NCBI GenBank assembly: GCA_965247355.1
Contig: OZ252011.1
Location: 2,542,001 to 2,606,000, forward strand
Length of the DNA stretch: 64,000 bases
Direction of reading: 5' to 3'
From: RHLJ01 sp965247355
GTDB taxonomy: Bacteria; Bacteroidota; Rhodothermia; Balneolales; Balneolaceae
Every line of letters starts with the position of its first letter. The first letter of the stretch is position 1. The notes beneath the pieces were generated by a model that ran no database searches, was not told the origin of the DNA, and saw nothing but the letters and a program-made list of their open reading frames with translations. Shown here in pieces: positions 24,474 through 33,387 of the stretch. The translations under genes and the position numbers were made by a program.

Positions 24474-26303
24474 CTACTTAATAAGCTCAGCTAATTTCTG
24501 CTTCAGTTCTGCAGGGTTAAATGGTTTTGTAACAAAGTCATCCATTCCACTTGCGAATACCTTTCCCTTTACTTCTTGTAAAGCAGCGGCAGTAAGCGCT
24601 ACAATAGGTATTGACCTCTTACTAGGATCACTCAATGCACGGATTGCTGTTGTAGCTTCATAGCCATCCATTTCCGGCATTTGTAAATCCATAAGGATCA
24701 CATCATAATTTCCCTTTTCCATAGCTTTAAGTACCTCAGTTCCATTTTCAACAATGGTCATTTCAACTTCCCAACGCTCAAGGAACCTTCTCATTACTTT
24801 CTGATTAACCACATTATCTTCGGCAAGTAAAATCCTTTTCCCTTTAAGTGAACTACTTTTTTCTTCAATTGAAGTTAAACTCTTGGAGATACTCTTCCCT
24901 TCTCCCTTTTCAAACTCCATTTCAATATAAAAGGTACTTCCTTTACCTTCTTCGCTATCTACCCAAAGCTCTCCACCTTGTAATTCAGTAAGTTGCTTAC
25001 TTATTGTAAGTCCTAAACCAGTACCCCCATATAGTCTCTTTGTACTTCCACTTGCCTGAGTAAAACTTTCAAAAATAGTATTTACTCTTTCCTTAGGGAT
25101 ACCAATACCGGTATCTGATACTGAAAACTCTAACCTGACTTTTTTCTCCCATTCGTTAGTTTGTCTGATTAAAAGCTCGACTTCTCCTTCTTCTGTAAAC
25201 TTAAGCGCGTTGCTAAGCAGGTTGTTTAAAATCTGAGTTAATCTTGCAGGGTCTCCTATCAAAAAATTCTGGACTCCTTCTTCGATCTCGCTTTTTAGCT
25301 CAAGTCCTTTATTCTTTGCCATCACTTTAAAACTTTCCATGATAGTTCCGGTCAGTTTTTTTAACTCAAACTCAATACTTTCCACCTCCAACCTTCCTGC
25401 TTCTATTTTTGAAAAATCGAGTACATCATCGATAAGAGTTAGCAACGTTTTGCCGGAAAAGTCGAGAATACTTAATGCCTCAAGCTGGTCTTCTCTTGGA
25501 TCATCTTTTTGAAGCAGGTGAGTCATTCCCATAATGGCATTCATAGGGGTTCTTATTTCATGACTCATAGTTGCAAGAAATTCAGATTTAGCCTTTGTGC
25601 TTTGCTGTAAAGCATTACGAGCTTCTTCAAGCTCTTTTATATTTTCTTCAAGTCGATTTTGATTGTAGCTCAACTCTTTATTAAGCTTTTTTTCATTTTC
25701 CAGAAGCTTTTGGGACTGTATTTCAGCCTGTTCCTTAAATTCAGAAAACGTATTAAAAATCAACCAGGTGGTAACAAAAGCCGCTGTAAGCACACTCCAT
25801 CTGATAACTGAAAAACCTTCTTCAGAAAAGTAAATCTTATCGAAGATGATGTAGTCCAGAATGAAAAAAGAAAGCACAGACATAAATATGGACAAATTCC
25901 TGAGTTGGATGTCTCTGGTATCAAAAAGCAGAATAGAAAGACCCATTGCAGGAATAAAGAATGCTTGTATCATTGCATCGCTTCCAAACATAGAACTCAG
26001 AATCATAATCCCGATATCTATATAAGCAATGTGAAGCATTTTAGCTGTTTTTACAAAACCTTGTTTTGCAAGAATAGGTATAAGCGCAAAGGCAATTGCT
26101 TCAGATAGAAAGAACCAGGTAACAGAGACCGAGTCATTAAAATGAAATGGAATTAAAAACAGGATACATACTAGTACCAGAAAAATAGAAACCCTGGTCA
26201 AAATTTTTATCCCCGGATCCTGATTTTTCTCAACAGACTGTTTAAAAGATTTGGCCTTCTTTTTTACGTCTCCTAATCCTGTAAGTGAAAACTTCTTTCC
26301 CAT
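24474..26303 (-). CDS. Hybrid membrane histidine kinase with response-regulator domain
   Basis: A 609-residue hybrid sensor kinase. Residues about 30-190 hold some six hydrophobic helices with only short loops, so it probably senses a membrane or intracellular cue rather than a periplasmic ligand. A coiled coil (about 190-235) leads to HisKA with SHEIRTPMNAIMG (H248), then an ATPase with NLLSNALKFT, DTGIGIPKERV and GGTGLGLTI. The receiver has acidic ILLAEDN, phospho-acceptor D539 in MDLQMPEMDGYEA and KPFNPAEL. With no output domain it must pass the phosphate on. It lies before the YCII-ECF42 pair (72 bases) and after sufE, all on the same strand. Confidence 0.92.
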   Translation of the reverse strand: MGKKFSLTGLGDVKKKAKSFKQSVEKNQDPGIKILTRVSIFLVLVCILFLIPFHFNDSVSVTWFFLSEAIAFALIPILAKQGFVKTAKMLHIAYIDIGIMILSSMFGSDAMIQAFFIPAMGLSILLFDTRDIQLRNLSIFMSVLSFFILDYIIFDKIYFSEEGFSVIRWSVLTAAFVTTWLIFNTFSEFKEQAEIQSQKLLENEKKLNKELSYNQNRLEENIKELEEARNALQQSTKAKSEFLATMSHEIRTPMNAIMGMTHLLQKDDPREDQLEALSILDFSGKTLLTLIDDVLDFSKIEAGRLEVESIEFELKKLTGTIMESFKVMAKNKGLELKSEIEEGVQNFLIGDPARLTQILNNLLSNALKFTEEGEVELLIRQTNEWEKKVRLEFSVSDTGIGIPKERVNTIFESFTQASGSTKRLYGGTGLGLTISKQLTELQGGELWVDSEEGKGSTFYIEMEFEKGEGKSISKSLTSIEEKSSSLKGKRILLAEDNVVNQKVMRRFLERWEVEMTIVENGTEVLKAMEKGNYDVILMDLQMPEMDGYEATTAIRALSDPSKRSIPIVALTAAALQEVKGKVFASGMDDFVTKPFNPAELKQKLAELIK

Positions 26304-26352
26304 TTCATTTAATTAATTAAGAAAGAAGGCATTATAAAGTTATTTCACAAAC

Positions 26353-26778
26353 TTAAGTTGTTAATTTACTTTTAAATGCCATTGCGTAAATCTTCATCTG
26401 CTTTACCATAGAAGCCAATCCGTTGGCCCTTGTTGGGGATAAATGCTGAGCCATTCCAATCTTACCGATGAACTCGGGGTTTGTATTTATAATATCATCT
26501 GGTGTTTGCCCGGAATAAAATCGCACCATTAATGAGACTAACCCTTTTGTAATTGCGGCATCACTATCAGCTTTAAAAATGACTTTATCATCTTCAAGGG
26601 AAGCCGTCAGCCAAACCTGACTTTGACATCCCTTAACCAGATTTTCCTCGATGTAGTCTTCTTCAGGTAAAGGTTCCAGCTTAGAACCCAGTTTTATAAT
26701 GTGTTTATACTTTTCAGTCCAATCTTCAAAAAGATTGAATTCTTTAACTATTCTTTCCTGTAAATCTTCAATTTTCAT
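26353..26778 (-). CDS. sufE: SufE-family sulfur acceptor
   Basis: A 141-residue SufE protein that takes persulfide sulfur from the cysteine desulfurase SufS for Fe-S cluster assembly. The catalytic Cys51 is in LVKGCQSQVWL, with the family block EFIGKIGMAQHLSPTRANGL towards the end. An upstream in-frame extension (16 codons) is hydrophobic and not family-like, so the ATG at 26778 is used. The other suf genes are not in this window. A terminator of the preceding PAS gene lies only about 33 bases upstream of this start, leaving almost no room for a separate promoter, so sufE may depend on readthrough. Confidence 0.92.
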   Translation of the reverse strand: MKIEDLQERIVKEFNLFEDWTEKYKHIIKLGSKLEPLPEEDYIEENLVKGCQSQVWLTASLEDDKVIFKADSDAAITKGLVSLMVRFYSGQTPDDIINTNPEFIGKIGMAQHLSPTRANGLASMVKQMKIYAMAFKSKLTT

Positions 26779-26811
26779 GGCCAAATATAAGCAATAACAA
26801 AGTACACTTAT

Positions 26812-26835
26812 AAAAAAAGCCTGCATAAAGCAGGC
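26812..26835 (-). terminator. Rho-independent terminator after the PAS gene
   Basis: On the reverse strand GCCTGC-TTTAT-GCAGGC is followed by seven T residues. It sits 31 bases after the PAS gene stop and 33 bases before the sufE ATG. Confidence 0.7.
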
Positions 26836-26865
26836 CTTTCCGTAGAGACAAAATTAAAAGTGAAA

Positions 26866-27747
26866 TCAACTTTCTTTTAATTCCAGTTTAGCAACAGATT
26901 TCACGCTTTCAACTTTTTTTCCAGAATCGCTCATCACCGGCTTGAACGATTGTAGTACAGAAATAAATGCCCCATCTGAAGTTTTGTACCTACAATATTC
27001 GGTAGAAGACTCGCCTTCAAATGCATTTCTTAATGCTTTTAGGATAAGGTCTACGTCTTCTTTATGAAGTACTGCATCCAAACCAGAATCGAATACAATT
27101 GCTTTATCCAGACCGGTCAAATCTTCAAACCCTTCTGTAAGGTATTTGCATTGGATATGTTTACCGCTTTCATCTCTGGAAAATTTAAGAGTGAATTCTT
27201 CTGTTCTTTTAAGTAATTCGTCAAAATCAGTATTGAAAATGGCTTTCGCTGTTTCCTTCTTCTCAGTCACATCCCTTTGATAAGACACCCAGTGTGTAAC
27301 TTCGCCTTCTGTATTTAAAAGTGGATGGATATCCCATTGATTAATAAACTCACTGCCATCTTTTCTATAATTAATGCTATGGCCAAAGAAAGCCTGACCT
27401 TCGATTAATCTTCTTTTTAAACGATCCAGTATTGCCCGATCTGTTTTAGGTCCCTGAAGAATTCTTGGTGTCTTTCCGATTACTTCATCAGGAGTATAAC
27501 CGGTCATCTTTGTAAAACCATCATTTACATAAACAATTTTCGGACCTGGCTTTTCAAGATTCAATTCGGTGATCAAAATAGAATCGTAATCGTTTCTTAC
27601 AGCGCTTTCAAGAAGTTCGAGTTGCTCTCTTAATTGCTCATGGGAAGCATACATTTTCCCAAAAAGTTCTTCCAGTTTTTTAAATGAAGCGTCGTCTTTT
27701 GAATATTTTTTTAATTGTTCCAGAATATCTGTGTCTAAACTAGTCAT
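26866..27747 (-). CDS. Tandem PAS-domain protein without output domain
   Basis: A 293-residue protein with a short N-terminal coiled coil (about 10-50), a PAS domain (about 50-165) and a second PAS-like domain (about 180-285). The first has VNDGFTKMTGYTPDEVIGKT, PRILQGPKT and ends with YQRDVTEKKE, the usual PAS-to-effector linker. LOV photoreceptors have a cysteine in NCRFLQ; here that part reads TPRILQG without a cysteine, so light sensing by a flavin adduct is not supported. There is no kinase, cyclase or DNA-binding domain, so it may act by protein binding. It is monocistronic, ending in a terminator at 26812. Confidence 0.83.
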   Translation of the reverse strand: MTSLDTDILEQLKKYSKDDASFKKLEELFGKMYASHEQLREQLELLESAVRNDYDSILITELNLEKPGPKIVYVNDGFTKMTGYTPDEVIGKTPRILQGPKTDRAILDRLKRRLIEGQAFFGHSINYRKDGSEFINQWDIHPLLNTEGEVTHWVSYQRDVTEKKETAKAIFNTDFDELLKRTEEFTLKFSRDESGKHIQCKYLTEGFEDLTGLDKAIVFDSGLDAVLHKEDVDLILKALRNAFEGESSTEYCRYKTSDGAFISVLQSFKPVMSDSGKKVESVKSVAKLELKES

Positions 27748-27870
27748 GTTATTTCAACTACTTAGGTTTTCTAAGTTATTTTAATCCAATAGGAAAAACT
27801 TAATGATTCTAAACATCATTCCATTTTTTTTAAAATTATCTTATCCTAATACTAATATATTAGTACTACT

Positions 27871-28602
27871 ATGATAAAATACCTTCTTCTCTTTAGTTTT
27901 TTATTCATTTTAAACTCTTGCTCTGTATTCAAACATTCAAAAAAAGATTATGCACCTGAAATGGTTTACATTGAAGGCGGTCGCTTTGTATTCGGGGATG
28001 TTTTTGAAGAAAGTAATACAGATGCCCTTCCAACTCATGAAGTGGAAATATCATCGTTCTATATCGGAAGGAATGAAGTTACTTTCCAGGAATATGATGC
28101 TTTTGCGATTGCAACTGGAAGAGAGTTGCCAAACGATCAGGGTTATGGCAGAGAGGATCGAGCTGTAGTGAATGTAGACTGGGATGATGCAAAGGCTTTT
28201 TGTAAGAGTCTTGGTTATCGACTGCCTTCTGAGGCAGAATGGGAATATGCTGCCCGATCAGGTGGGAAAAACCAACTTTATGCAGGTACTTCAAATGTTG
28301 ATTCTCTTCGTGAATTCGCAATTACCCGAAGTGATAATATTAACTTCTCTTATAAGGTAGGAAAGCGCAAACCCAATGATTTGGGCTTACATGATATGAG
28401 TGGCAATGTTTTTGAATGGGTAGATGAGTTTTATCAATTCTATAGTATGCCTGATGAGCTTCACGATCACAAAAACGATGGCATAAGAATTATACGTGGC
28501 GGAAGCTTTGGAGAAGAGAAATCAACAACCCGTACCTATTGGAGAACCGGTACTTTGAGAGATGTGAAAGCAACTGATATAGGTTTCAGATGTGCAAAAT
28601 AA
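27871..28602 (+). CDS. Sulfatase-modifying-factor-fold lipoprotein (FGE-like)
   Basis: A 243-residue lipoprotein: MIKYLLLFSFLFILNSC gives a lipobox cysteine at 17. The mature part is an FGE-sulfatase (SUMF1) fold: MVYIEGGRFVFGD, FYIGRNEVTFQEYDAF, YRLPSEAEWEYAARSG, GLHDMSGNVFEWVDE and IRGGSFGEEKS. The real formylglycine-generating enzymes need a cysteine after RGGS; here the position reads RGGSFGEEK without one, so it is probably not a true FGE. Gliding and T9SS GldK/GldJ proteins share this fold and are lipoproteins, which is a possible relation given the T9SS genes here. It is convergent with the acyl-CoA dehydrogenase gene. Confidence 0.85.
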   Translation: MIKYLLLFSFLFILNSCSVFKHSKKDYAPEMVYIEGGRFVFGDVFEESNTDALPTHEVEISSFYIGRNEVTFQEYDAFAIATGRELPNDQGYGREDRAVVNVDWDDAKAFCKSLGYRLPSEAEWEYAARSGGKNQLYAGTSNVDSLREFAITRSDNINFSYKVGKRKPNDLGLHDMSGNVFEWVDEFYQFYSMPDELHDHKNDGIRIIRGGSFGEEKSTTRTYWRTGTLRDVKATDIGFRCAK

Positions 28603-28627
28603 AAAGGGGGAGCCGAAACTCCCCCTT
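28603..28627 (-). terminator. Rho-independent terminator of the acyl-CoA dehydrogenase gene
   Basis: The palindromic arms GGGGGAG and CTCCCCC around CCGAAA lie between two convergent stops. The T-run (TTTTTATTTT) is on the reverse strand, so it mainly terminates the leftward acd gene; the forward reading lacks a T-run. Confidence 0.75.
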
Positions 28628-28637
28628 CCTCACTCAC

Positions 28638-29819
28638 TCATCGAAGTAGCAGCTTCGCAATAGTGCTTAGCTGCATGTTCGTTGTACCTTCGTAAATCTT
28701 ACCGATTTTTGCATCACGGTAAAATTTTTCGACAGGGTATTCTTTCACGTAGCCATAGCCTCCAAAGAGATCTACAGCCATAGATGTGACTCTTTCTGCA
28801 ACTTCAGAAGAGTAAAATTTTGCCATTGCGGCTTCTTTCAAAAATTGTTGTCCAGCCTCTTTCATTCGCCCGGCATTATACACGAGCAATCTTGCGGTTT
28901 CAATATCAGTAGCCATTCGGGAAAGTTGAAATTGTACTCCCTGAAAATCTGAAATAGCTTTACCAAATTGCTTACGCTCCTGGACATATGCTAGGGCTGC
29001 ATCAAAAGCACCCTGAGCAATACCGATCATTTGAGCTCCAATTCCAATACGACCTTCATTCAGGGTTTCTATAGCAACCTTATATCCTTTTCCGTACTCA
29101 CCTAGAATATTTTCTTTGGGTACTTTACAATCTTCAAATAAAATCTCGCAGGTAGAGCTGGCCCTGATTCCTAACTTATTTTCTTTCTTAGAAACCGAAA
29201 ATCCTTTCATCCCTCTTTCAACTATAAATGCAGTAATTCCTTTATAGCCCAACTCAGGATTCACATTGGCAAAGACTATGAAAATATCTGCTTCATTAGC
29301 ATTTGTAATCCATAGTTTAGAACCATTCAGCACAAAATGACTATCAGTTTCTTTAGCAGTTGTTTTAAGTGCGAATGCATCGCTACCTGAACCAGCTTCC
29401 GATAAACAATAAGCTCCTACTTTTCCGGTAGCTAATTGCGGAAGAAATCGTTCTTTAAGTTCTTCAGAACCATATCGGATAAAAGCATTATTAACCAGTG
29501 TATTCTGCACGTCCATAAATACACCTACTGAACCATCAACTCTGGAAATCTGCTCAATAGCTACAATAGACATCATGAATGTACCACCGGCACCGGAATA
29601 GCGCTCGGGAATTTCTATTCCCATAAGCCCCATTTCAAAAAACTCTTTAATCAAACCAGCATCCAGCTTCGCATTCTCATCCATTTCATGGACTAAAGGT
29701 GCGATTGAACTTTTCGCAAAATCGGCTGCAGCTTCTTTAAGCATTTGTTCATCCTCAGACAATTGTGTCAAAGGTGGAAGTATGTGCTCAACTTGATTCA
29801 TTCGTTCATTATCATTCAT
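28638..29819 (-). CDS. Acyl-CoA dehydrogenase
   Basis: A 393-residue FAD-dependent acyl-CoA dehydrogenase that forms the trans-2 double bond in fatty-acid or branched-chain acyl-CoA degradation. The N-terminal helical part has LTQLSEDEQMLKEAAADFAK. The substrate-binding loop is YCLSEAGSGSDAFALKTTA, then KLWITNANEADIFIVFA. The last domain has RKQFGKAISDFQGVQFQLS and the catalytic-region tail KIGKIYEGTTNMQLSTIAK. Chain-length preference cannot be set by eye. It lies upstream of a 139-base gap before the meaB/mutB pair, all on the same strand, which fits a propionate or branched-chain acyl-CoA breakdown theme. A terminator at 28603 ends the gene. Confidence 0.93.
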   Translation of the reverse strand: MNDNERMNQVEHILPPLTQLSEDEQMLKEAAADFAKSSIAPLVHEMDENAKLDAGLIKEFFEMGLMGIEIPERYSGAGGTFMMSIVAIEQISRVDGSVGVFMDVQNTLVNNAFIRYGSEELKERFLPQLATGKVGAYCLSEAGSGSDAFALKTTAKETDSHFVLNGSKLWITNANEADIFIVFANVNPELGYKGITAFIVERGMKGFSVSKKENKLGIRASSTCEILFEDCKVPKENILGEYGKGYKVAIETLNEGRIGIGAQMIGIAQGAFDAALAYVQERKQFGKAISDFQGVQFQLSRMATDIETARLLVYNAGRMKEAGQQFLKEAAMAKFYSSEVAERVTSMAVDLFGGYGYVKEYPVEKFYRDAKIGKIYEGTTNMQLSTIAKLLLR

Positions 29820-29958
29820 GGTTCAACGGGTTGAAAATATACGATTGTAAGCGCTTTTTTACTACTAAAAAGTAACTTTTCTAAAATTTTCTCTTTTTAA
29901 TAGCTGAGAATCAGAATTTAACTCATCTACTCAAACCTAATTCGTTAAAAATAGTTTC

Positions 29959-30936
29959 TTAACCCTCTTTTTTTCTAACTTCTTCGACCATCAATGCCGC
30001 TGCAGCTGAAGGCGAAATCTCATTTTTACTTATTTTTTTCTTCAGTTCTATTGCTTTTTTTTGGTTTTCCGGTGTATTCCAGAGAGCTCTTAATAATTCA
30101 TCTTCCGCCAATCTTTTAAACCAATTTAAATTCTGTTTCTCTCTGATTTTTTCAAAGTACCCTCTCTTTTTCAGTGAAGAAATAAACTCTTCAACGGCAT
30201 CCCAAACTTTCTTAATGCCTTTTTGTTCCAGGGCACTCATTGCCAGAAACTCGACCTGGATTCCTTCATATTTTGGCTGAAGCAAATGAAAGGTCTGTTC
30301 ATATTCATCCCTGGCTTTTAGAGCGAGTCGTTCCTGATCTCCATCGGCTTTATTGACTACAAGAATGTCTGTAATTTCCAATATTCCGCGCTTTATACCC
30401 TGTAATGAATCACCTGCTCCCGGTAGCATCATTACCAGAAAGCAATCAACCATCGAAGCTACTTCAAACTCACTTTGCCCCACTCCTACGGTTTCGATCA
30501 GAATCACATCATAGCCGGCTGCTTCACAGAGCAACATTGATTCTCTTGTTCGTTTGGTTACTCCTCCTAAAGTACCTGCTGTTGGGGATGGACGAATAAA
30601 AGCATTCTCATTATTAGCCAGGGTTTCCATTCGGGTTTTATCTCCAAGAATACTCCCACCGGATGATGGGCTACTGGGATCAACTGCCAACACTGCCACT
30701 TTGTGACCTTGTTCAATCAATACATTTCCAAATGCTTCGATAAATGTACTTTTCCCCACTCCGGGAACCCCTGAGATTCCCACACGAACGGTATCATACC
30801 TTCCATTTAGCAGCTCGAGTAATTCAGCGGCTTCAATTTGATCTTCTTCCCTGTTACTCTCGACTAGAGTAATCGCCTTGGCAAGATGCCTTCGCTTTCC
30901 CTCCTTAATACCCTGCGCTAGTTCTTCAACCGTCAT
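29959..30936 (-). CDS. meaB: Methylmalonyl-CoA mutase-associated GTPase MeaB (ArgK family)
   Basis: A 325-residue G3E-type GTPase that guards the adenosylcobalamin of methylmalonyl-CoA mutase and helps exchange damaged cofactor. Walker A is GVPGVGKST at 56-64, with the switch block VAVLAVDPSSPSSGGS, the ETVGVGQSE loop, and NKAD as the guanine-specific motif. It overlaps the mutB stop by four bases (ATGA), so the two are translationally coupled, which supports the assignment. The acyl-CoA dehydrogenase gene follows. Confidence 0.94.
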   Translation of the reverse strand: MTVEELAQGIKEGKRRHLAKAITLVESNREEDQIEAAELLELLNGRYDTVRVGISGVPGVGKSTFIEAFGNVLIEQGHKVAVLAVDPSSPSSGGSILGDKTRMETLANNENAFIRPSPTAGTLGGVTKRTRESMLLCEAAGYDVILIETVGVGQSEFEVASMVDCFLVMMLPGAGDSLQGIKRGILEITDILVVNKADGDQERLALKARDEYEQTFHLLQPKYEGIQVEFLAMSALEQKGIKKVWDAVEEFISSLKKRGYFEKIREKQNLNWFKRLAEDELLRALWNTPENQKKAIELKKKISKNEISPSAAAALMVEEVRKKEG

Positions 30937-33068
30937 TTACGCCTGGCTTTGATTTCATCAATTACTTTGGATGCGGCTTTTGGAATATTCGTTCCCGGAC
31001 CAAAAATTGCGGAAACTCCTTTTTCATAAAGAAAGTCATAATCCTGAACCGGAATCACTCCTCCGGCCACAATTATCATATCATCCGCTTCCTCTTTTTT
31101 AAGGATATTGATGAGTTCTGGAATCAATGTTTTGTGTCCGGCAGCTAAAGTCGAAACCCCAATTACATGTACATCATTTTCTATGGCTTGCTTAGCAGCT
31201 TCATCGGGAGTTGAAAAAAGCGGCCCAACGTCCACATCAAAGCCCATATCGGCGAAGGCAGTAGCTACTACTTTGGCTCCACGGTCGTGACCATCCTGAC
31301 CCATTTTTACTACTAAAATTCTGGGTCTACGTCCTTCCTCTTCAGCGAAAGCTTCAATCTTTGATTTTATTTCTTTGTAGTGCTCGTCGTTCTTGTACAC
31401 GCTTTCGTATACTCCGCTTATAGTTTGATTGGTGGCTTTATGCCTGCCCCATGCAACTTCCAGCGCCGTGGATATTTCACCAACAGTTGCCCGTCTGCGG
31501 GTTGCTTCAATTGCCAGATCAAGAATATTTCCTTCTCCGGTTTTTGCTGCTTCAGTTAACGCCACCAGCGCTTCCTTGGTCGCCGTATTATCTCGTTTAG
31601 CTTTAATGGAATCAAGTCGTTCAATTTGTTTCTCGCGAACATCTGCATTATCGATATCCAGAATTTCAATTGGATCTTCTTTTTCATTCACAAACTTGTT
31701 CACACCAACAATAGTGATGTCACCTTTATCAATTCCTGCCTGCTTGAGTGCTGCCGCTTCCTCAATTTTTCGTTTAGGATACCCTTGCTCAATGGCCTTT
31801 GCCATTCCTCCCATTTCCATCACTTCATTGATAATGGATTTAGCTTTTTCTTTTAAATCATGGGTAATCGACTCAACGGCATAGGAACCTGCAAAAGGAT
31901 CAACAGTATGCGTGATATCAGTTTCTTCCTGGATGATAGTTTGTGTATTTCTCGCGATCCGGGATGAGGTTTCGGTAGGAAGCGAAATGGCTTCGTCGTA
32001 ACTGTTGGTATGGAGTGATTGCGTCCCTCCCAACACTGCTGCCATTCCTTCGATGGTAGTCCGCACTACATTATTCAATGGATCCTGTGCGGTTAAAGAC
32101 CAACCGGAAGTTTGGCAGTGCGTTCGCAACATCATGGATTTAGTATTCTTTGGATCAAAGTGCTCTTTCATCAGCTCTGCCCACAGTGTTCGGGCAGCGC
32201 GAAGCTTGCTGATTTCCATCAGGAAATTCATCCCTATTGCAAAGAAGAAGGAAAGTCTTGGAGCAAAAGCATCCACATCCAAGCCACTTTCTACCGCGGT
32301 TTTCACATATTCAATTCCATCTGCCAATGTGAATGCAAGTTCTAATGCAGAATCCGCCCCGGCTTCCTGCATGTGATATCCGGAAATAGAAATCGAATTA
32401 AAACGTGGCATATTCTCACTGGTAAAAGCAATAATGTCTGACACCAGCTTCATTGATTCCTGAGGTGGGTAGATATAGGTATTCCGAACCATAAATTCTT
32501 TAAGGATATCATTTTGGATGGTTCCACTCAGTTGTTTCAGGGAAACTCCCTGTTCCTCTGCAGCTACGATATACGCTGCCAATACTGGAATTACTGCACC
32601 ATTCATCGTCATGGAAACCGACATCTTATCCAAAGGAATGCCATCAAACAAAATCTTCATGTCTTCTACAGAGTCGATGGCTACTCCCGCCTTCCCAACA
32701 TCCCCAACAACTCTTGGATGATCGGAATCATAGCCACGATGAGTCGCAAGATCAAATGCCACACTTAGTCCTTTCTGACCTTTTTCGAGTGCCTGACGAT
32801 AGAATTTATTAGATTCTTCTGCCGTTGAAAATCCGGCATATTGTCGAATCGTCCACGGTCTCTGAGTATACATACTTGGATAGGGTCCGCGGGTAAACGG
32901 AAACTGCCCGGGATAACCGGGATTCACTTTTCGCGCCGAAAGATCACCGGCATCATAGATTGCCTGAATCTCCACACCTTCCGGGCTCATTCGGTTTAAA
33001 GAATCTGCCTTCTCACCTTTTAATCCCTTTTCGACACTCTTGGTCCACTTAGCTTTTTGCTCTGACAT
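30933..33068 (-). CDS. mutB: Methylmalonyl-CoA mutase, catalytic subunit with B12-binding domain
   Basis: A 711-residue mutase that rearranges (R)-methylmalonyl-CoA and succinyl-CoA with adenosylcobalamin. The TIM barrel part has the substrate region RGPYPSMYTQRPWTIRQYAG, DLATHRGYDSDHPRV and NTYIYPPQESMKL. The C-terminal B12 domain shows DxHxxG (DGHDRG, D592, H594), followed by VSTLAAGH and IVAGGV. The longest frame starts at a GTG, but the ATG at 33068, 5 bases after GAAGGTGA, is preferred. No small-subunit (mutA) gene precedes it; it is either a homodimer or the partner is elsewhere. Paired with meaB downstream. Confidence 0.95.
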   Translation of the reverse strand: MSEQKAKWTKSVEKGLKGEKADSLNRMSPEGVEIQAIYDAGDLSARKVNPGYPGQFPFTRGPYPSMYTQRPWTIRQYAGFSTAEESNKFYRQALEKGQKGLSVAFDLATHRGYDSDHPRVVGDVGKAGVAIDSVEDMKILFDGIPLDKMSVSMTMNGAVIPVLAAYIVAAEEQGVSLKQLSGTIQNDILKEFMVRNTYIYPPQESMKLVSDIIAFTSENMPRFNSISISGYHMQEAGADSALELAFTLADGIEYVKTAVESGLDVDAFAPRLSFFFAIGMNFLMEISKLRAARTLWAELMKEHFDPKNTKSMMLRTHCQTSGWSLTAQDPLNNVVRTTIEGMAAVLGGTQSLHTNSYDEAISLPTETSSRIARNTQTIIQEETDITHTVDPFAGSYAVESITHDLKEKAKSIINEVMEMGGMAKAIEQGYPKRKIEEAAALKQAGIDKGDITIVGVNKFVNEKEDPIEILDIDNADVREKQIERLDSIKAKRDNTATKEALVALTEAAKTGEGNILDLAIEATRRRATVGEISTALEVAWGRHKATNQTISGVYESVYKNDEHYKEIKSKIEAFAEEEGRRPRILVVKMGQDGHDRGAKVVATAFADMGFDVDVGPLFSTPDEAAKQAIENDVHVIGVSTLAAGHKTLIPELINILKKEEADDMIIVAGGVIPVQDYDFLYEKGVSAIFGPGTNIPKAASKVIDEIKARRK

Positions 33069-33194
33069 TTTACTCACCTTCTTTCATGGAAACGGTTTTC
33101 TTAACCAGAATGTACGGTTTTCCGTTTTCGAAAGTAAGAAGAGCTTTGTGAAATTGAAGTGAATAAGAATATTTGAATCATTTCAAATTTCACT

Positions 33195-33237
33195 GGTTAC
33201 GATGCTCTGCGTCGTAACCATGTTGCTCAGCACATGG
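33195..33237. repeat. Two overlapping hairpins
   Basis: GGTTACGA (33195-33202) pairs with TCGTAACC (33212-33219), and CCATGTTGC (33218-33226) pairs with GCACATGG (33230-33237, one mismatch). The two share bases 33218-33219, so only one can fold fully at a time. This is reminiscent of a repetitive palindromic element rather than a terminator: no T-run follows on either strand. Confidence 0.5.
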
Positions 33238-33282
33238 TACAGGATGACGGCTTTGTTTTAGCTTTTATGTAAAAATACATTT

Positions 33283-33350
33283 ACGAGCAAAGCGAAGTAA
33301 TCTCGATGAGTGAGCCTTTAATTCTGGGACTGCTTCATTCCTCGCAGATG
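33283..33350. repeat. Family D element, degraded copy
   Basis: The left end ACGAGCAAAGCGAAGTAATC resembles the GCGAGCGGAGCGAAGCAATC unit in hsdM, and the right end GACTGCTTCATTCCTCGCAG resembles its inverse. The ends therefore form an inverted pair around about 24 bases, unlike the direct pair in hsdM. Confidence 0.55.
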
Positions 33351-33387
33351 AAATCTTATTCCTAATTCAACTACTCGTAATTCAAAA

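Larger units (their letters stand above)
33069..33387. other. 319-bp intergenic region with hairpins and a family D repeat
   Basis: No gene. It contains two overlapping inverted repeats (33195-33237) and a degraded family D element at 33283-33350. The left third, next to mutB, holds AAGAAGGTGAG (the mutB ribosome site) and no recognised promoter. The right third ends just after the cdaA stop. Confidence 0.6.

Noticed and set aside
26866..27747. A light-sensing LOV domain in the PAS protein
   Set aside because: The LOV photoactive cysteine (NCRFLQ) is replaced by TPRILQG, so no flavin adduct chemistry is expected.
27871..28602. A functional formylglycine-generating enzyme
   Set aside because: The fold is right but the cysteines needed for the reaction, expected after RGGS, are absent, and it is an exported lipoprotein.
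28603..28627. A bidirectional terminator between the FGE-like and acyl-CoA dehydrogenase genes
   Set aside because: Only the reverse strand has a T-run; the forward reading ends in CCTCAC, so it serves mainly the leftward gene.
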